Counted from the first letter of the stretch, positions 8,888 to 17,860 are shown. The stretch: 64,000 nucleotides of DNA from Colwellia sp. 75C3 (GCF_002836255.1 NZ_PJAU01000060.1:186001-250000), one strand, 5' to 3'. Notes: generated by a model from the sequence alone, not told the origin. Numbers and translations are program-made.

Positions 8888-8978
8888 GGAATAGCGCTGA
8901 AGGGGCTGTTGTTCTCGTAAGGATAACTGCCTCGAGTAAAAGTAGGACGAATAAACTGTAAATGAAAGAGTAAAAATT

Positions 8979-10058
8979 ATGACAATCAATATTGAAAAAG
9001 CAGCAGAAAAATTTGAACAATGGCAACCCAAAACTGAGCAAGAAAGTTTTATAACGATTAACTCACTTGAGTGCCATACCGGTGGCGAGCCATTACGTAT
9101 TATTACCAGCGGATTTCCTGTCCTTGAAGGTAATACTATTTTAGCTAAAGCAGACTATTGCCATGAAAATCACGATGATCTGCGCCGAGCACTAATGTTT
9201 GAACCACGCGGTCATGCTGACATGTATGGCGCTATTATTACCGATGCTGAGCGAGAAGATAGCCACTTTGGTGCTGTTTTTATCCATAACGAAGGCTATA
9301 GCACTATGTGTGGACACGCGGTAATAGCCCTAACAAAAACGGCGGTAGAGTCAGGCGTAGTTGCTAGAACAGGTGATGTTACTCAGGTTGTTATCGATGT
9401 ACCTTGTGGTCAAATTCGTGCATTGGCCTACAGTGATAACGATGTGGTAAATAAAGTGAGTTTTCAATGCGTACCTTCATTTGTTTATGCTAAAGAACAA
9501 CAAATTCAGGTGGATGGCATCGGCACCGTTCAATTTGATATTGCTTACGGCGGGGCTTTTTATGCTTATGTACAAGCATCATCACTTGGTTTGTCATTAG
9601 TGGCAGCGCAACAAGAAAAATTGATTGATTATGGCCGTAAAATTAAACAAGCCATCATGAATTCCTCAGTACCAGCATTGACTATTATCCATCCTACGAC
9701 CCCAGGTTTAAGTTTTTTATATGGCGTTATTTTTATTGATGATTCGCCAAATCAAGATGTTCATTCACGTAATGTCTGCATTTTTGCTGACGGTGAGTTG
9801 GATCGAAGCCCAACTGGCAGCGGTGTTAGTGGCCGCATTGCCTTGCATCATGCTAACCAACAAGTAGCCCTTAATGAAGCGATTATCATAGAAAGTATTT
9901 TAGCGAGTCCATTCAGTGTTCGTGCACTTGAAACGCTCAGTTTTTCCGGATTTGATGCCGTTATTCCAGAAGTGACGGGTGATGCTTTTGTTTGTGGCAA
10001 AGCTCAGTGGCTTATTAATAGCGATGACCCATTGAAAGATGGTTTTTTATTAAGATAA
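8979..10058 (+). CDS. trans-3-hydroxy-L-proline dehydratase (proline racemase family)
   Basis: 359 residues and a paralogue of the epimerase at 4131. The first catalytic Cys is kept (Cys111, TMCGHAV) but the second is Thr279 in DRSPTGSGVSGR. In this family the Cys/Thr pair marks trans-3-hydroxy-L-proline dehydratase, as in the human enzyme, which removes water to give pyrroline-2-carboxylate. The reductase for that product lies two genes downstream (11311), giving a complete 3-hydroxyproline to proline route. About 25 extra N-terminal residues precede the conserved ECHTGGEPLRI block. It lies 91 bp after the transporter, probably in the same transcription unit. Confidence 0.87.
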   Translation: MTINIEKAAEKFEQWQPKTEQESFITINSLECHTGGEPLRIITSGFPVLEGNTILAKADYCHENHDDLRRALMFEPRGHADMYGAIITDAEREDSHFGAVFIHNEGYSTMCGHAVIALTKTAVESGVVARTGDVTQVVIDVPCGQIRALAYSDNDVVNKVSFQCVPSFVYAKEQQIQVDGIGTVQFDIAYGGAFYAYVQASSLGLSLVAAQQEKLIDYGRKIKQAIMNSSVPALTIIHPTTPGLSFLYGVIFIDDSPNQDVHSRNVCIFADGELDRSPTGSGVSGRIALHHANQQVALNEAIIIESILASPFSVRALETLSFSGFDAVIPEVTGDAFVCGKAQWLINSDDPLKDGFLLR

Positions 10059-10134
10059 CTTAAAATAAATTAAGTTAACAAGCGATTAAATTTATTATTA
10101 GATTCAAAGTTAGATAGAATTTCCAAGGATTATT

Positions 10135-11217
10135 ATGAACTTAGCTACATTACGAGATAAAGTACTAAACAAACCACACAGTGCTATGCTGATTTTCAGT
10201 GATATAAATATCAGCTACCTTTCCACATTTACGGGTCATGCGGCGACAATTTTATTGACCAGCAAAGGTAATTATCTACTTACCGATTACCGTTATTTTG
10301 AACAAGCTAAATCACAAGCGAGTCATTTTAAGGTTATCTGCCGCGATAGAGCTAACCAAAGTTTAGCTTCGTTAATAGAAGACCTGTTATTTCAAGATGA
10401 CTGTCAAAGCCTTGGCTTTGAGAGCGAACATATTAGTGTGATGCAATGGCAACAGGTTCATCAGCAGATCAGCCAATTAACTAAGCTTAGTCAAATAGAG
10501 CCGCTAAGTGGCGCTGTAGAAGCACTACGTTTTATTAAGTCGGCAAGTGAAATTTCGTCAATGGAGCAAGCAGCCCAAATAGCCGATGCTGCATTAGCGA
10601 TAATGCTTAACTCAGTTAAAGCGGGTGTTACCGAGCGTGAATTGGCGATTGAACTTGATCACCAAATGGCAAAGCTTGGCTCAGAAGAAGTCTCTTTTGC
10701 TACCATTTTATTATTTGGTGAACGCAGTGCTTTACCTCATGGTATCCCGTCAGATAAGCAGTTAAAACTTGGTGATATTATCTTAATTGATTTTGGTGCT
10801 GTGGTTAATGGTTATCGCTCTGATATGACACGTACCTTTGTTTTTGGTCAGGCAAGTGCAGAGCAAAAACATGTTTATAAGTTGGTGCAATCAGCACAAC
10901 AAGCAGCCATTGATGAAGTGTCTGAAGGCGTACTTGGCAGTCATTTGTATCAGCAATCAGCCAATATATTGCTAAACAGTGAATATAAACAATATGCCGG
11001 TGAAGGTTTAGGGCATGGTGTCGGGTTAGTTTTACATGAACAACCTTTTATTGGACCTGACTGTCATACTGCGATTGAGAAAGGTTGTGTGTTTACCATC
11101 GAACCGGGGATTTATATTCCTGGCTGGGGTGGTGTGCGAATTGAAGATGATGTGGTGTTAACTGATGATGGTTTAAAAATTATCACTAAATCGCCTAAAG
11201 GTTTGATTGAGCTTTAG
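10135..11217 (+). CDS. M24 metallopeptidase, Xaa-Pro dipeptidase/aminopeptidase type
   Basis: 360 residues with the pita-bread fold of M24. The N-terminal creatinase-like domain covers about 1-130; the five dinuclear metal ligands are in IDFGAVVNGYRSDMTRTF (two Asp), GHGVGLVLHE (His), TIEPGIY (Glu) and VRIEDD (Glu). Short bacterial members of this type hydrolyse Xaa-Pro bonds. Encoded between the 3-hydroxyproline dehydratase and the pyrroline reductase, it probably frees Pro/Hyp from imported dipeptides in the cytoplasm. An AAGGA ribosome site precedes the ATG. Exact specificity (dipeptidase or aminopeptidase P) is not decidable from sequence alone. Confidence 0.87.
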   Translation: MNLATLRDKVLNKPHSAMLIFSDINISYLSTFTGHAATILLTSKGNYLLTDYRYFEQAKSQASHFKVICRDRANQSLASLIEDLLFQDDCQSLGFESEHISVMQWQQVHQQISQLTKLSQIEPLSGAVEALRFIKSASEISSMEQAAQIADAALAIMLNSVKAGVTERELAIELDHQMAKLGSEEVSFATILLFGERSALPHGIPSDKQLKLGDIILIDFGAVVNGYRSDMTRTFVFGQASAEQKHVYKLVQSAQQAAIDEVSEGVLGSHLYQQSANILLNSEYKQYAGEGLGHGVGLVLHEQPFIGPDCHTAIEKGCVFTIEPGIYIPGWGGVRIEDDVVLTDDGLKIITKSPKGLIEL

Positions 11218-11245
11218 GGTTCTATCTAAAGCCGATTCAACTTGT

Positions 11246-11266
11246 AGGGTAGTTAATAACTACCCT
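11246..11266. terminator. Short palindromic hairpin between the M24 and reductase genes
   Basis: AGGGTAGTT and AACTACCCT form a 9-bp stem around a 3-nt loop, but the following bases (AACTCTTTATTT) are a weak T-tract. It may attenuate rather than end transcription. Confidence 0.45.
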
Positions 11267-11310
11267 AACTCTTTATTTAATAAACTGTATCAACAGAAAA
11301 TGAGATTATC

Positions 11311-12267
11311 ATGAAAATTATTAGTGCCGAACAAGTTCACCAGAATCTTAATTTTGAAGAGTTAATTCCATTATTAAAGCATAGCTTTAGTCGTCCTTTT
11401 AGTATGCCACAACGTCAGGTTCACTCTCTTGCGCCTGAACAAAATGGTAATCATGATGCATTTGCATTATTACCCTCATGGAATGAAGAAGTGATTGGTA
11501 ATAAAGCATTTACTTACTTTCCTGACAATGCGGCTAAACACGATTTACCCGGTTTATTTTCTAAAATAATGTTGTTCACCCGTAAGACAGGTGAGCCGCT
11601 AGCTTTAGTTGACGGTACAAGCGTTACTTATTGGCGAACAGCGGCAATTTCAGCACTAGCGAGTGAATTACTTTCTAGAGAAGACAGCCAGCACTTAATG
11701 TTATTTGGTACCGGCAACTTAGCTAATTACTTAGTGAAAGCGCATTTAACTGTGCGAAATATCAAAAAGGTGACTCTTTGGGGACGTAATGCCGCCAAAG
11801 TAGCTGAATTGATTGCGTCTTATACTGCTTTATATCCAACAGTAACATTTATAGCCAGTATTGATGTTGATACTGAAATAGCGAATGCAGATATTATTTG
11901 CTGTGCAACGGGTGCTAAAACGCCGTTATTTGATGGTAATCTTGTTAACGTCGGTACTCATATTGATTGCTTAGGTAATCACATGAAAGATGCACGTGAG
12001 TGCGATACAACAACGGTAACACGTGCGAGAGTATTTGTTGACAGTTTAACAAATACCTTAAATGAAGCGGGTGAATTACTAATTCCTATTGCTGAAGGTG
12101 CCTTTAATAAAGACGATATTGTTGGTGAGTTGGCTGATATGTGTAAAACGCCTTCATTGCTTCGTCAATCAGCAGAAGAAATAACACTATTTAAGTCGGT
12201 AGGCACAGCGATAAGTGATTTAGTGGCAGCACACTGTGTGGTAGAAAAGTTAGCTGAGTCGCTATAA
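11311..12267 (+). CDS. Ornithine cyclodeaminase/mu-crystallin family, probable pyrroline-2-carboxylate reductase
   Basis: 318 residues. N-terminal dimerisation part, then an NAD(P)-binding Rossmann fold with LMLFGTGNLANYL and VTLWGRN; the substrate-side Lys/Arg of the family are in GNKAFTYFP and TYWRTAA. Members of this family next to 3-hydroxyproline dehydratase genes (LhpI type) reduce pyrroline-2-carboxylate to L-proline; others are ornithine cyclodeaminases or alanine dehydrogenases. The context with the Cys/Thr dehydratase makes the reductase role likely. It ends the + strand catabolic run and is followed by a good terminator. Confidence 0.85.
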   Translation: MKIISAEQVHQNLNFEELIPLLKHSFSRPFSMPQRQVHSLAPEQNGNHDAFALLPSWNEEVIGNKAFTYFPDNAAKHDLPGLFSKIMLFTRKTGEPLALVDGTSVTYWRTAAISALASELLSREDSQHLMLFGTGNLANYLVKAHLTVRNIKKVTLWGRNAAKVAELIASYTALYPTVTFIASIDVDTEIANADIICCATGAKTPLFDGNLVNVGTHIDCLGNHMKDARECDTTTVTRARVFVDSLTNTLNEAGELLIPIAEGAFNKDDIVGELADMCKTPSLLRQSAEEITLFKSVGTAISDLVAAHCVVEKLAESL

Positions 12268-12337
12268 CATATTTGCGTTTACGTTATTTTTAAACGCGAT
12301 AATTACTTTCGTGTGTTGATAAAATATTTAGATGAAA

Positions 12338-12373
12338 AAGGCGTTACCTTAATTAGAGGTAGCGCCTTTTTTT
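12338..12373 (+). terminator. Terminator closing the hydroxyproline + strand operon
   Basis: AAGGCGTTACCT and AGGTAGCGCCTT pair (one mismatch) and are followed by a T-tract. It lies 70 bp past the reductase stop. Confidence 0.85.
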
Positions 12374-12517
12374 CTTCCAAATTTTTGTCTTTAGCTGTGT
12401 TCATATCAATAATAGTTTGTTATTTTTAACGTAGTATCTAATAAAGGTGCTTACTCATTTATGAGTAAGCACAGCCTTCTAAGACACCGAAAAATAAATA
12501 AAACAAGGAAACGTGAA

Positions 12518-12874
12518 ATGGTAAACATGTTAATTGAGTATCAACTTAATGGCGGTGATGTTATTGAGATTAATCATCCCGAAGAGTTTGAGTTTAGAGA
12601 TTTGGACGGTAACAGTTTAGGCAATGCTGAGGTTATCAAGCTTCATAATAATGATCTAATATTGGCTGAAGCTGCATTCGTGATTTCTGCTGAACATGCG
12701 AATGTTATTATACCAAGCGATGCTGCATTCATGGAATCTACAGCAGGAGTAAAACAACCATTTGACTTTAATGGCCTGGTAAAAGGTTGCGGTTTTCATT
12801 CTGTTAAATATAAATTTGATAGAAAAGGTGTTGAGTACTCTGATTGGGTTCTTGCTTATCCTCAGCATCATTAA
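12518..12874 (+). CDS. Hypothetical protein
   Basis: 118 residues starting at MVNMLIEYQL. This ATG has AAGGAA (12505-12510) at good spacing, while the in-frame ATG at 12461 has none, so I use 12518. No signal peptide or membrane segment; the protein is acidic with alternating short beta-strand-like stretches (GGDVIEINHPEEFEFRDLDG, ANVIIPSDAAFM). I do not recognise a family. It stands alone between the catabolic operon terminator and two tight palindromes. Confidence 0.6.
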   Translation: MVNMLIEYQLNGGDVIEINHPEEFEFRDLDGNSLGNAEVIKLHNNDLILAEAAFVISAEHANVIIPSDAAFMESTAGVKQPFDFNGLVKGCGFHSVKYKFDRKGVEYSDWVLAYPQHH

Positions 12875-12888
12875 ATCATAAAAAATGA

Positions 12889-12934
12889 GGCACACCTGTG
12901 TGCCGTAATGCTTTGGCCATCATCGATGATGGCC
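12889..12934. repeat. Two adjacent perfect palindromes
   Basis: GGCACACCTGTGTGCC at 12889-12904 (7-bp arms, 2-nt centre) and the perfect 20-bp palindrome GGCCATCATCGATGATGGCC at 12915-12934 follow the hypothetical gene by 15 bp. Neither is followed by a T-tract, so they are not standard terminators. They could be protein-binding sites or mRNA-stabilising hairpins. Confidence 0.6.
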
Positions 12935-13273
12935 ATACCTAATATTGCTTCTCACTATACCGGTTGAAATGACAGACTTGTTTTTTCTGGGGTAATGTCA
13001 TTTCTAATGGGGCAAAAGCTCTTTTCTAATAATTATTTTAGAAGGGGGCTAACACTCAAAACTTCATACCAATGAATAAATATCAATTTTTGAAAGTGTC
13101 AGTCAAGCTGAGCTATGGCGTTAATTGGTGATTGAATGTTCTGCTACGTTGGGCGCTATGGGGATTGAAAAGAGGATCGGGCTCTCCTTTTTTATGTAGT
13201 CGCTAAGCAGGGAATAAAGCTCCAAGCTTAGCGATTACATTATACTAAAAGTAGAAGTGTTATGGCGTTATTT
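12935..13273. other. Intergenic stretch without a recognised gene
   Basis: About 340 bp without a convincing ORF. It holds a 9-bp inverted repeat TCGCTAAGC/GCTTAGCGA (13200-13208 and 13226-13234) and a weak GAG/CTC hairpin with a T6 run near 13171-13194. I see nothing else. Confidence 0.4.
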
Positions 13274-13459
13274 TCACTTGTTACAATGCGGAACGTTTTT
13301 AAGTACTTCTTCTTCACTCACGAGTTGTGCGTCACTAGTTACTTTACACTTTTTTAGCATTGGGGCCTCACTTGCCATAACTGAATCGGCAATGAGGTAG
13401 GCAACCAAAGCAAAAGTACAGCTTAGCACTGTAATTAATGGCTTTTTAGTATTATTCAA
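13274..13459 (-). CDS. Small secreted or membrane-anchored protein, unknown
   Basis: 61 residues. A short basic start (MNNTKKP) is followed by a hydrophobic stretch LITVLSCTFALVAYLIA and a VMASEA site that fits signal peptidase I, leaving about 30 residues with two Cys (KKCKVTS and PHCNK) that could pair in the periplasm. AAAGAGA precedes the ATG. It lies 57 bp downstream of the M24 gene on the same strand and could be cotranscribed. No family recognised. Confidence 0.55.
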   Translation of the reverse strand: MNNTKKPLITVLSCTFALVAYLIADSVMASEAPMLKKCKVTSDAQLVSEEEVLKNVPHCNK

Positions 13460-13516
13460 CGTGTTCTCTTTCTTTTTATTCTTATTATGACACGCCGTAA
13501 GTTGCTTTAAAACAAA

Positions 13517-14746
13517 TTACGCTTCATAACCGAAAGGGTCATCAATTGAATGTGCTGGCTCACTAAACCATTTTGGTCCTGACGCCGTAATGTAAAAATG
13601 ATCTTCTAAACGCACACCAAACTCACCATAAAGACATAACATGGGTTCATTTGAGAAACACATGCCAGCGGCTAATGGTGTTTTATCGCCTCTAACTAAA
13701 TAGGGCCATTCATGAATGTCTAAACCAACACCATGACCAGTACGATGCGGAAGGCCAGGAACTTGATAGTCAGGACCATAGCCTTGCGTTTCAAGGTAGT
13801 TGCGCGCAGCAACATCTACCGCTTCACATGGAGAAGATACTTGTGCAGCCTCGAAGCCATGTATTTGCGCTGTTCTTTCATGTAACCATACATCACGTTG
13901 TTTTTGAGTTGCTTCACCAAAGACATAACTGCGGGTAATATCTGAGTTATAACCTTGAACTAAACAACCAGTATCGATTAACACCATGTCGTTAGCTTCG
14001 AGGGTTTTAGGCTCTTTTACACCATGAGGATAGGCGGTGTCTTGGCCAAATAAAACAATACAAAAAGATGAACCTTTAGGGGCACCCAATTTCATATGTG
14101 CTTTATTGATAAAGTCAGTGACTTGTGACGTTGTGATACCTACCGTTAGGATTTTGGCAACAGCACGATGTACTACCATCGTCATGTCTTTAGCACGTTG
14201 TAATAAAGCAATTTCGCTCGCTGTTTTGATCATTCTACAGCCAGCAGTAATACCTTTGCTACTAGTAAATGCTAAAGAGATATTTTGATCTTTTGCCGCA
14301 TTAATCATACCGTCAACGACGAAAAAGGCGGTAGATTCATCTACGGCAATAGTGCCTTGTGCACAATTAATTTTTTTAAGTACATCAATAACAAGCTGGT
14401 ATGGAGATTCATGTTCGTGCCAACTAGCCACTTCAGACTTTATTTGCATAAAGCCAGATAGCGTACTTACTTCGAACCAAGGTGCGACATAAACTAACTC
14501 ACCTTCTGCTGGTAAAATAGCACCGACTAATCGTTCAGATGAATACCAAGCGGTGCCGGTAAAATACGTTAAGTTAGTGCCAGCATTAAGATATAAGGCG
14601 CTAATGTTTTGCTCACGCATTAACTGCTGTGCTTTAACAATACGCTGTTGATATTCAGCTAATGTAATAGGGGCAACATCAGTTGTCATATCAGATAATT
14701 TGTTTAATTCTATTTCGGCTGTTGAGCCGCCAATACCAATGGTCAT
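13517..14746 (-). CDS. M24 metallopeptidase (Xaa-Pro peptidase family), second copy
   Basis: 409 residues, longer than the M24 protein at 10135 and not a close copy. Metal ligands are in IDTGCLVQGYNSDITRSY (two Asp), HRTGHGVGLDIHEWP (His), SNEPML (Glu) and VRLEDHF (Glu). The N-terminal domain has LTYFTGTAWYSSERL, common in prolidase/aminopeptidase-P-like enzymes. I choose the ATG at 14746 because AAAGGA lies 8 nt upstream; an ATG at 14773 lacks a site. A perfect copy of the cluster palindrome lies about 90 bp upstream, tying the gene to the hydroxyproline regulon. Probable role: cytoplasmic cleavage of Pro/Hyp peptides. Confidence 0.87.
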   Translation of the reverse strand: MTIGIGGSTAEIELNKLSDMTTDVAPITLAEYQQRIVKAQQLMREQNISALYLNAGTNLTYFTGTAWYSSERLVGAILPAEGELVYVAPWFEVSTLSGFMQIKSEVASWHEHESPYQLVIDVLKKINCAQGTIAVDESTAFFVVDGMINAAKDQNISLAFTSSKGITAGCRMIKTASEIALLQRAKDMTMVVHRAVAKILTVGITTSQVTDFINKAHMKLGAPKGSSFCIVLFGQDTAYPHGVKEPKTLEANDMVLIDTGCLVQGYNSDITRSYVFGEATQKQRDVWLHERTAQIHGFEAAQVSSPCEAVDVAARNYLETQGYGPDYQVPGLPHRTGHGVGLDIHEWPYLVRGDKTPLAAGMCFSNEPMLCLYGEFGVRLEDHFYITASGPKWFSEPAHSIDDPFGYEA

Positions 14747-14834
14747 ATAATTTTCCTTTAAAGCACTTAACATGGTGAGGTAGTTACTGAGCGCCGCTGA
14801 TACAGCATAACGCTCAATAAATAATTACAGGTAT

Positions 14835-14846
14835 ATTGTATACAAT
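14835..14846. promoter_or_regulatory. Palindromic operator, copy 3 (perfect)
   Basis: ATTGTATACAAT, identical to 3805-3816, lies upstream of the - strand M24 gene and downstream (on the - strand) of the FAD oxidase gene. Confidence 0.7.
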
Positions 14847-14985
14847 TAATTTAATGAAACAAGCCTTTATATCTCCCATTTATTCGTCTTGGTTATAGCA
14901 AAACCATGGATGCTGTATTTTCAGGTGGTTTAGCTAAATTGGAGTACAAAGTATTAAAGTAGAGGGGCTCAATTTTAATAAAATG

Positions 14986-16350
14986 TTATAACCAGCGGTC
15001 TTTTACTTTACCATACTGAAAGTAGCCCCATTGACCAACACGCCTTAACGGAGCAAAGGGAAATGTTACTAACGGGGTTTGGTAAATGGGTAAGTTGGGC
15101 ACAGTGACACCGGCAACCTTTTCTGCCAAGCGTTTACCTGCTTGCACAGAAAACGATACGCCGCTACCGCAATAACCCATCGCATAAAAAACACTTTGTT
15201 GTTCATTTTGATAGACATGAGGCATGTCGTCTAATGACATACATAACCACCCCGACCAAGCATAATCGTAACGCAACGAGCTTAGAGCAGGGAAGTTTGT
15301 TTTCAACACAGCGAGTAAACGGTTGGCATAGTAGGGATCCGTTGCATTTTTTCCCGTTATAGCCCCACGACCGCCAAATAAAATACGATTGTCAGGTAAC
15401 TTTCGATAGTAGTATTTTAACGCGCGAGTATCCATGATGACATTACTGGTTAAAAAATTACAGGCGGCTATTTGCTCTTGTGTTAATGGCTGAGTGACAA
15501 TAATTTGTGATAATACCGGTAAGCTCTTGCTCTTGATTAAGGGATGAAAGTTTTTGGCAGAGTAACCATTCGTCGCAATCACGACCTTTTTAGCTTTTAC
15601 AATACCATTTGGTGTATGCAATATTTGTGTGGTTTTACTTTGTTGGCCAGGTTTTGACGAAGACTCTTGATGCCAGTTGTCTACTGGGCTATCACAATGA
15701 ATAGTGACACCTGCTTCTCGAGCAAGCTTTTGATAACCCCAAGCAAGTTTTAATGGGTTAATACCAAAACCATCTTGATACCGGATGGCGCCATAAGCAT
15801 TGTGATCTGCCATATAATCTTGGTGTAACTGCTCACGCGTTAATTCTTGAACATCATAACCAAACATCTGTTTTTGCAGCGTAGCTGTCGCAAGTAAGCT
15901 TTTTAACATGCCAGGTTTGTGCGCCACGCGAATATAACCATTGTCTTGCGGATCGCAATTAATGCCCTCGCTAATAAAATCTTTAACTGTCTCTACACCG
16001 GCACACATTTCATTGTAAATGCCGCGCATGACTTCTTCACCCCATTGAGATTGCATGCTGGCATAGGATTTTCGTCCGGATGACTTCAAAATAAAGCCAG
16101 CGTTACGACCACTTGCTCCCCAGGCGGTACGATTAGCTTCTAATACCGTCGCTTTGATACCGTGCTCACGCGCTAAGTGCAGCGCGGTTGATAAGCCAGT
16201 ATACCCAGCGCCTATAATAGCCACATCAACAGTAATATCTTTATTTAACTGACCATCATCTTCAGGGGCAGTACCTGCTACATCGGCCCAATAGCTATTA
16301 GGGTAGGGCGAATTACCAGCAAGTGAATCATCAATGAGGGGATCGTACAT
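14986..16350 (-). CDS. FAD-dependent amine/amino acid oxidoreductase (DAO family, PuuB-like)
   Basis: 454-residue flavoprotein. VDVAIIGAGYTGLSTALHLA then TVLEANRTAWGASGRNAGF is the FAD-binding N-terminus with the SGRNAG motif of the gamma-glutamylputrescine oxidase/glycine oxidase group; YAMGYCGSGVSFSVQAGKRLA is the C-terminal FAD motif. It may oxidise a secondary amine or imino acid. Its place beside proline-peptide genes suggests a proline-like or N-methylated substrate, but this is only a guess. TAGGATA precedes the ATG. It is a different subfamily from the DadA-type enzyme at 2420. Confidence 0.8.
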   Translation of the reverse strand: MYDPLIDDSLAGNSPYPNSYWADVAGTAPEDDGQLNKDITVDVAIIGAGYTGLSTALHLAREHGIKATVLEANRTAWGASGRNAGFILKSSGRKSYASMQSQWGEEVMRGIYNEMCAGVETVKDFISEGINCDPQDNGYIRVAHKPGMLKSLLATATLQKQMFGYDVQELTREQLHQDYMADHNAYGAIRYQDGFGINPLKLAWGYQKLAREAGVTIHCDSPVDNWHQESSSKPGQQSKTTQILHTPNGIVKAKKVVIATNGYSAKNFHPLIKSKSLPVLSQIIVTQPLTQEQIAACNFLTSNVIMDTRALKYYYRKLPDNRILFGGRGAITGKNATDPYYANRLLAVLKTNFPALSSLRYDYAWSGWLCMSLDDMPHVYQNEQQSVFYAMGYCGSGVSFSVQAGKRLAEKVAGVTVPNLPIYQTPLVTFPFAPLRRVGQWGYFQYGKVKDRWL

Positions 16351-16548
16351 ATGTATCCTAAGCGGGGTTATGGAGCCTATAGTTTGATACCTTAAACAAC
16401 CCTGTAAAATAAAGCAGTAAAAATTATTATAAAGCGGCAGTTTTACTTTTGTTATGAAGACTATTTTGCAAATATAGCGATACTAAAGGTTGTATTAATA
16501 ACTTTGATACTGAGATAGTAAAACGCTCAAGCATTTGTGAGCGGAAGT

Positions 16549-17574
16549 TTAGATAGCGTAACTTAATGTTAAAGATCCATAACTGTGCCAGGATTTATTA
16601 TCGCTGCTATATGCGCGGCTGTAGCTATTTAAGCTCCAGATAATAGCGTAATCATCAATAGTCCAGTTTATGCCTATAGCAGCTTTGGCTTGATTATGTT
16701 GAATAGTAACGTGAGATTCATAAGGAAGTTTCCCTTCGATAGTTAAGTCGTTAAATCGATAACCTAACTGTAGTCTTGAATAAACAGTAAAGTTACTGGT
16801 TTTAGTTACTTGGATGGTATTGCCAATATGGCCAAAGTGACTACTTAACCGTCCAAAGGTATTATTTAACTGTGTTCCCCATCTGAATAATAATCCCAAT
16901 GATGCTTCACTATTAAAATTTCCTAAGGCTATATGGCTATAACTACTTACTTCCCACTGTTTACTAGTGGATAGCTTTTTTCGTGTTTGACTTGAACGAA
17001 ATATTAGCCCGTCAACCTCATAGGCAAGCTGTAAAGTAATTTGATCTTGTACTTGGTATTGCCAGCCTAAAGGTGAGGTTGAGCCAATTAAAGCATGCAT
17101 TTTTTTTTGTATGTATTCAGCCTGAGATTTAGGACCTGTGATACCAAGTGTCAGCCAGGTTTTCTGTGAAAACACTGGTCCGTAATCTACTGTGTGACTT
17201 TCTATTTCGAGTTGGCCAGCATAAGGCCTATCATCACTTTGAGACGCTAGTACTCCAATATCATTTGGTGTCCACATGCGTTGAGATACCTTTAAGCCCC
17301 AAGCACTATGCGTTTTAGTTATTGGTAATTTAAGATGGTGTTGCCATTGAGAGAGTGTTGGCATACTAACGGATAGCTCAAGCTGATGAATAGTCAGAGG
17401 TTTACTTTCCCAAGCTAATGAGAATCCATTGGTATAGTTTCCATCGTTGGCAAAGATCCCGTCATTTTCTAGTTGGATATTTAATTGCCCTGCGTGTACG
17501 GACAACATCGCAGATGTGAGGACAAAAGAGACAAAAATAGTGAATACATTTTTTGTAGAGTACGCTATTAACAT
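16549..17574 (-). CDS. lpxR: LpxR-like lipid A deacylase (DUF2219), outer membrane
   Basis: 341 residues with an N-terminal signal peptide (NVFTIFVSFVLTSAMLSVHAG) and a 12-strand type beta-barrel pattern ending in aromatic LTLSYAI. The first strand LNIQLENDGIFANDGNYTNG is the LpxR signature that carries the Asn/Asp active-site residues and Ca-binding region; MWTPNDIG and DDRPYAG are also family motifs. LpxR removes the 3'-acyloxyacyl group of lipid A at the outer membrane. The start is ATG 17574, with TAGGAG 6-7 nt upstream; TTG at 17580 is less likely. Family assignment is good; activity untested. Confidence 0.8.
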   Translation of the reverse strand: MLIAYSTKNVFTIFVSFVLTSAMLSVHAGQLNIQLENDGIFANDGNYTNGFSLAWESKPLTIHQLELSVSMPTLSQWQHHLKLPITKTHSAWGLKVSQRMWTPNDIGVLASQSDDRPYAGQLEIESHTVDYGPVFSQKTWLTLGITGPKSQAEYIQKKMHALIGSTSPLGWQYQVQDQITLQLAYEVDGLIFRSSQTRKKLSTSKQWEVSSYSHIALGNFNSEASLGLLFRWGTQLNNTFGRLSSHFGHIGNTIQVTKTSNFTVYSRLQLGYRFNDLTIEGKLPYESHVTIQHNQAKAAIGINWTIDDYAIIWSLNSYSRAYSSDNKSWHSYGSLTLSYAI

Positions 17575-17595
17575 AATCAACTCCTACACGTTGTA

Positions 17596-17860
17596 TATAC
17601 CCGTTCCACTTGAATATGCTCGTTCCAGGAAGTCTGAGCTGTTCATAATCAAGGCACATTTTTTGTTAATGGTTATGGCCTTAAAAAAAATGTAACGTCG
17701 AATATGATTTGCTCAGGTTTCCCTCTATGGCTGGTTTATAAACGCTTTATGCTACGTTATTGATTTCGACAAGGGAACAACCATTCCCTTCAATCAACGC
17801 CTTGCCTAAAGGCGTTTATAATTCCAGCTGAATCCTACATCTTCAAGTGGAGCGAGTATA
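17596..17860. repeat. MITE-like element with 19-bp terminal inverted repeats
   Basis: TATACCCGTTCCACTTGAA (17596-17614) is matched in inverted orientation by TTCAAGTGGAGCGAGTATA (17842-17860), two mismatches in 19. The 265-bp interval has no gene and contains two internal hairpins (17771-17790 and 17796-17816). The size, non-coding interior and terminal inverted repeats fit a miniature inverted-repeat element, although no target-site duplication is clear and only one copy lies in this window. Confidence 0.5.
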
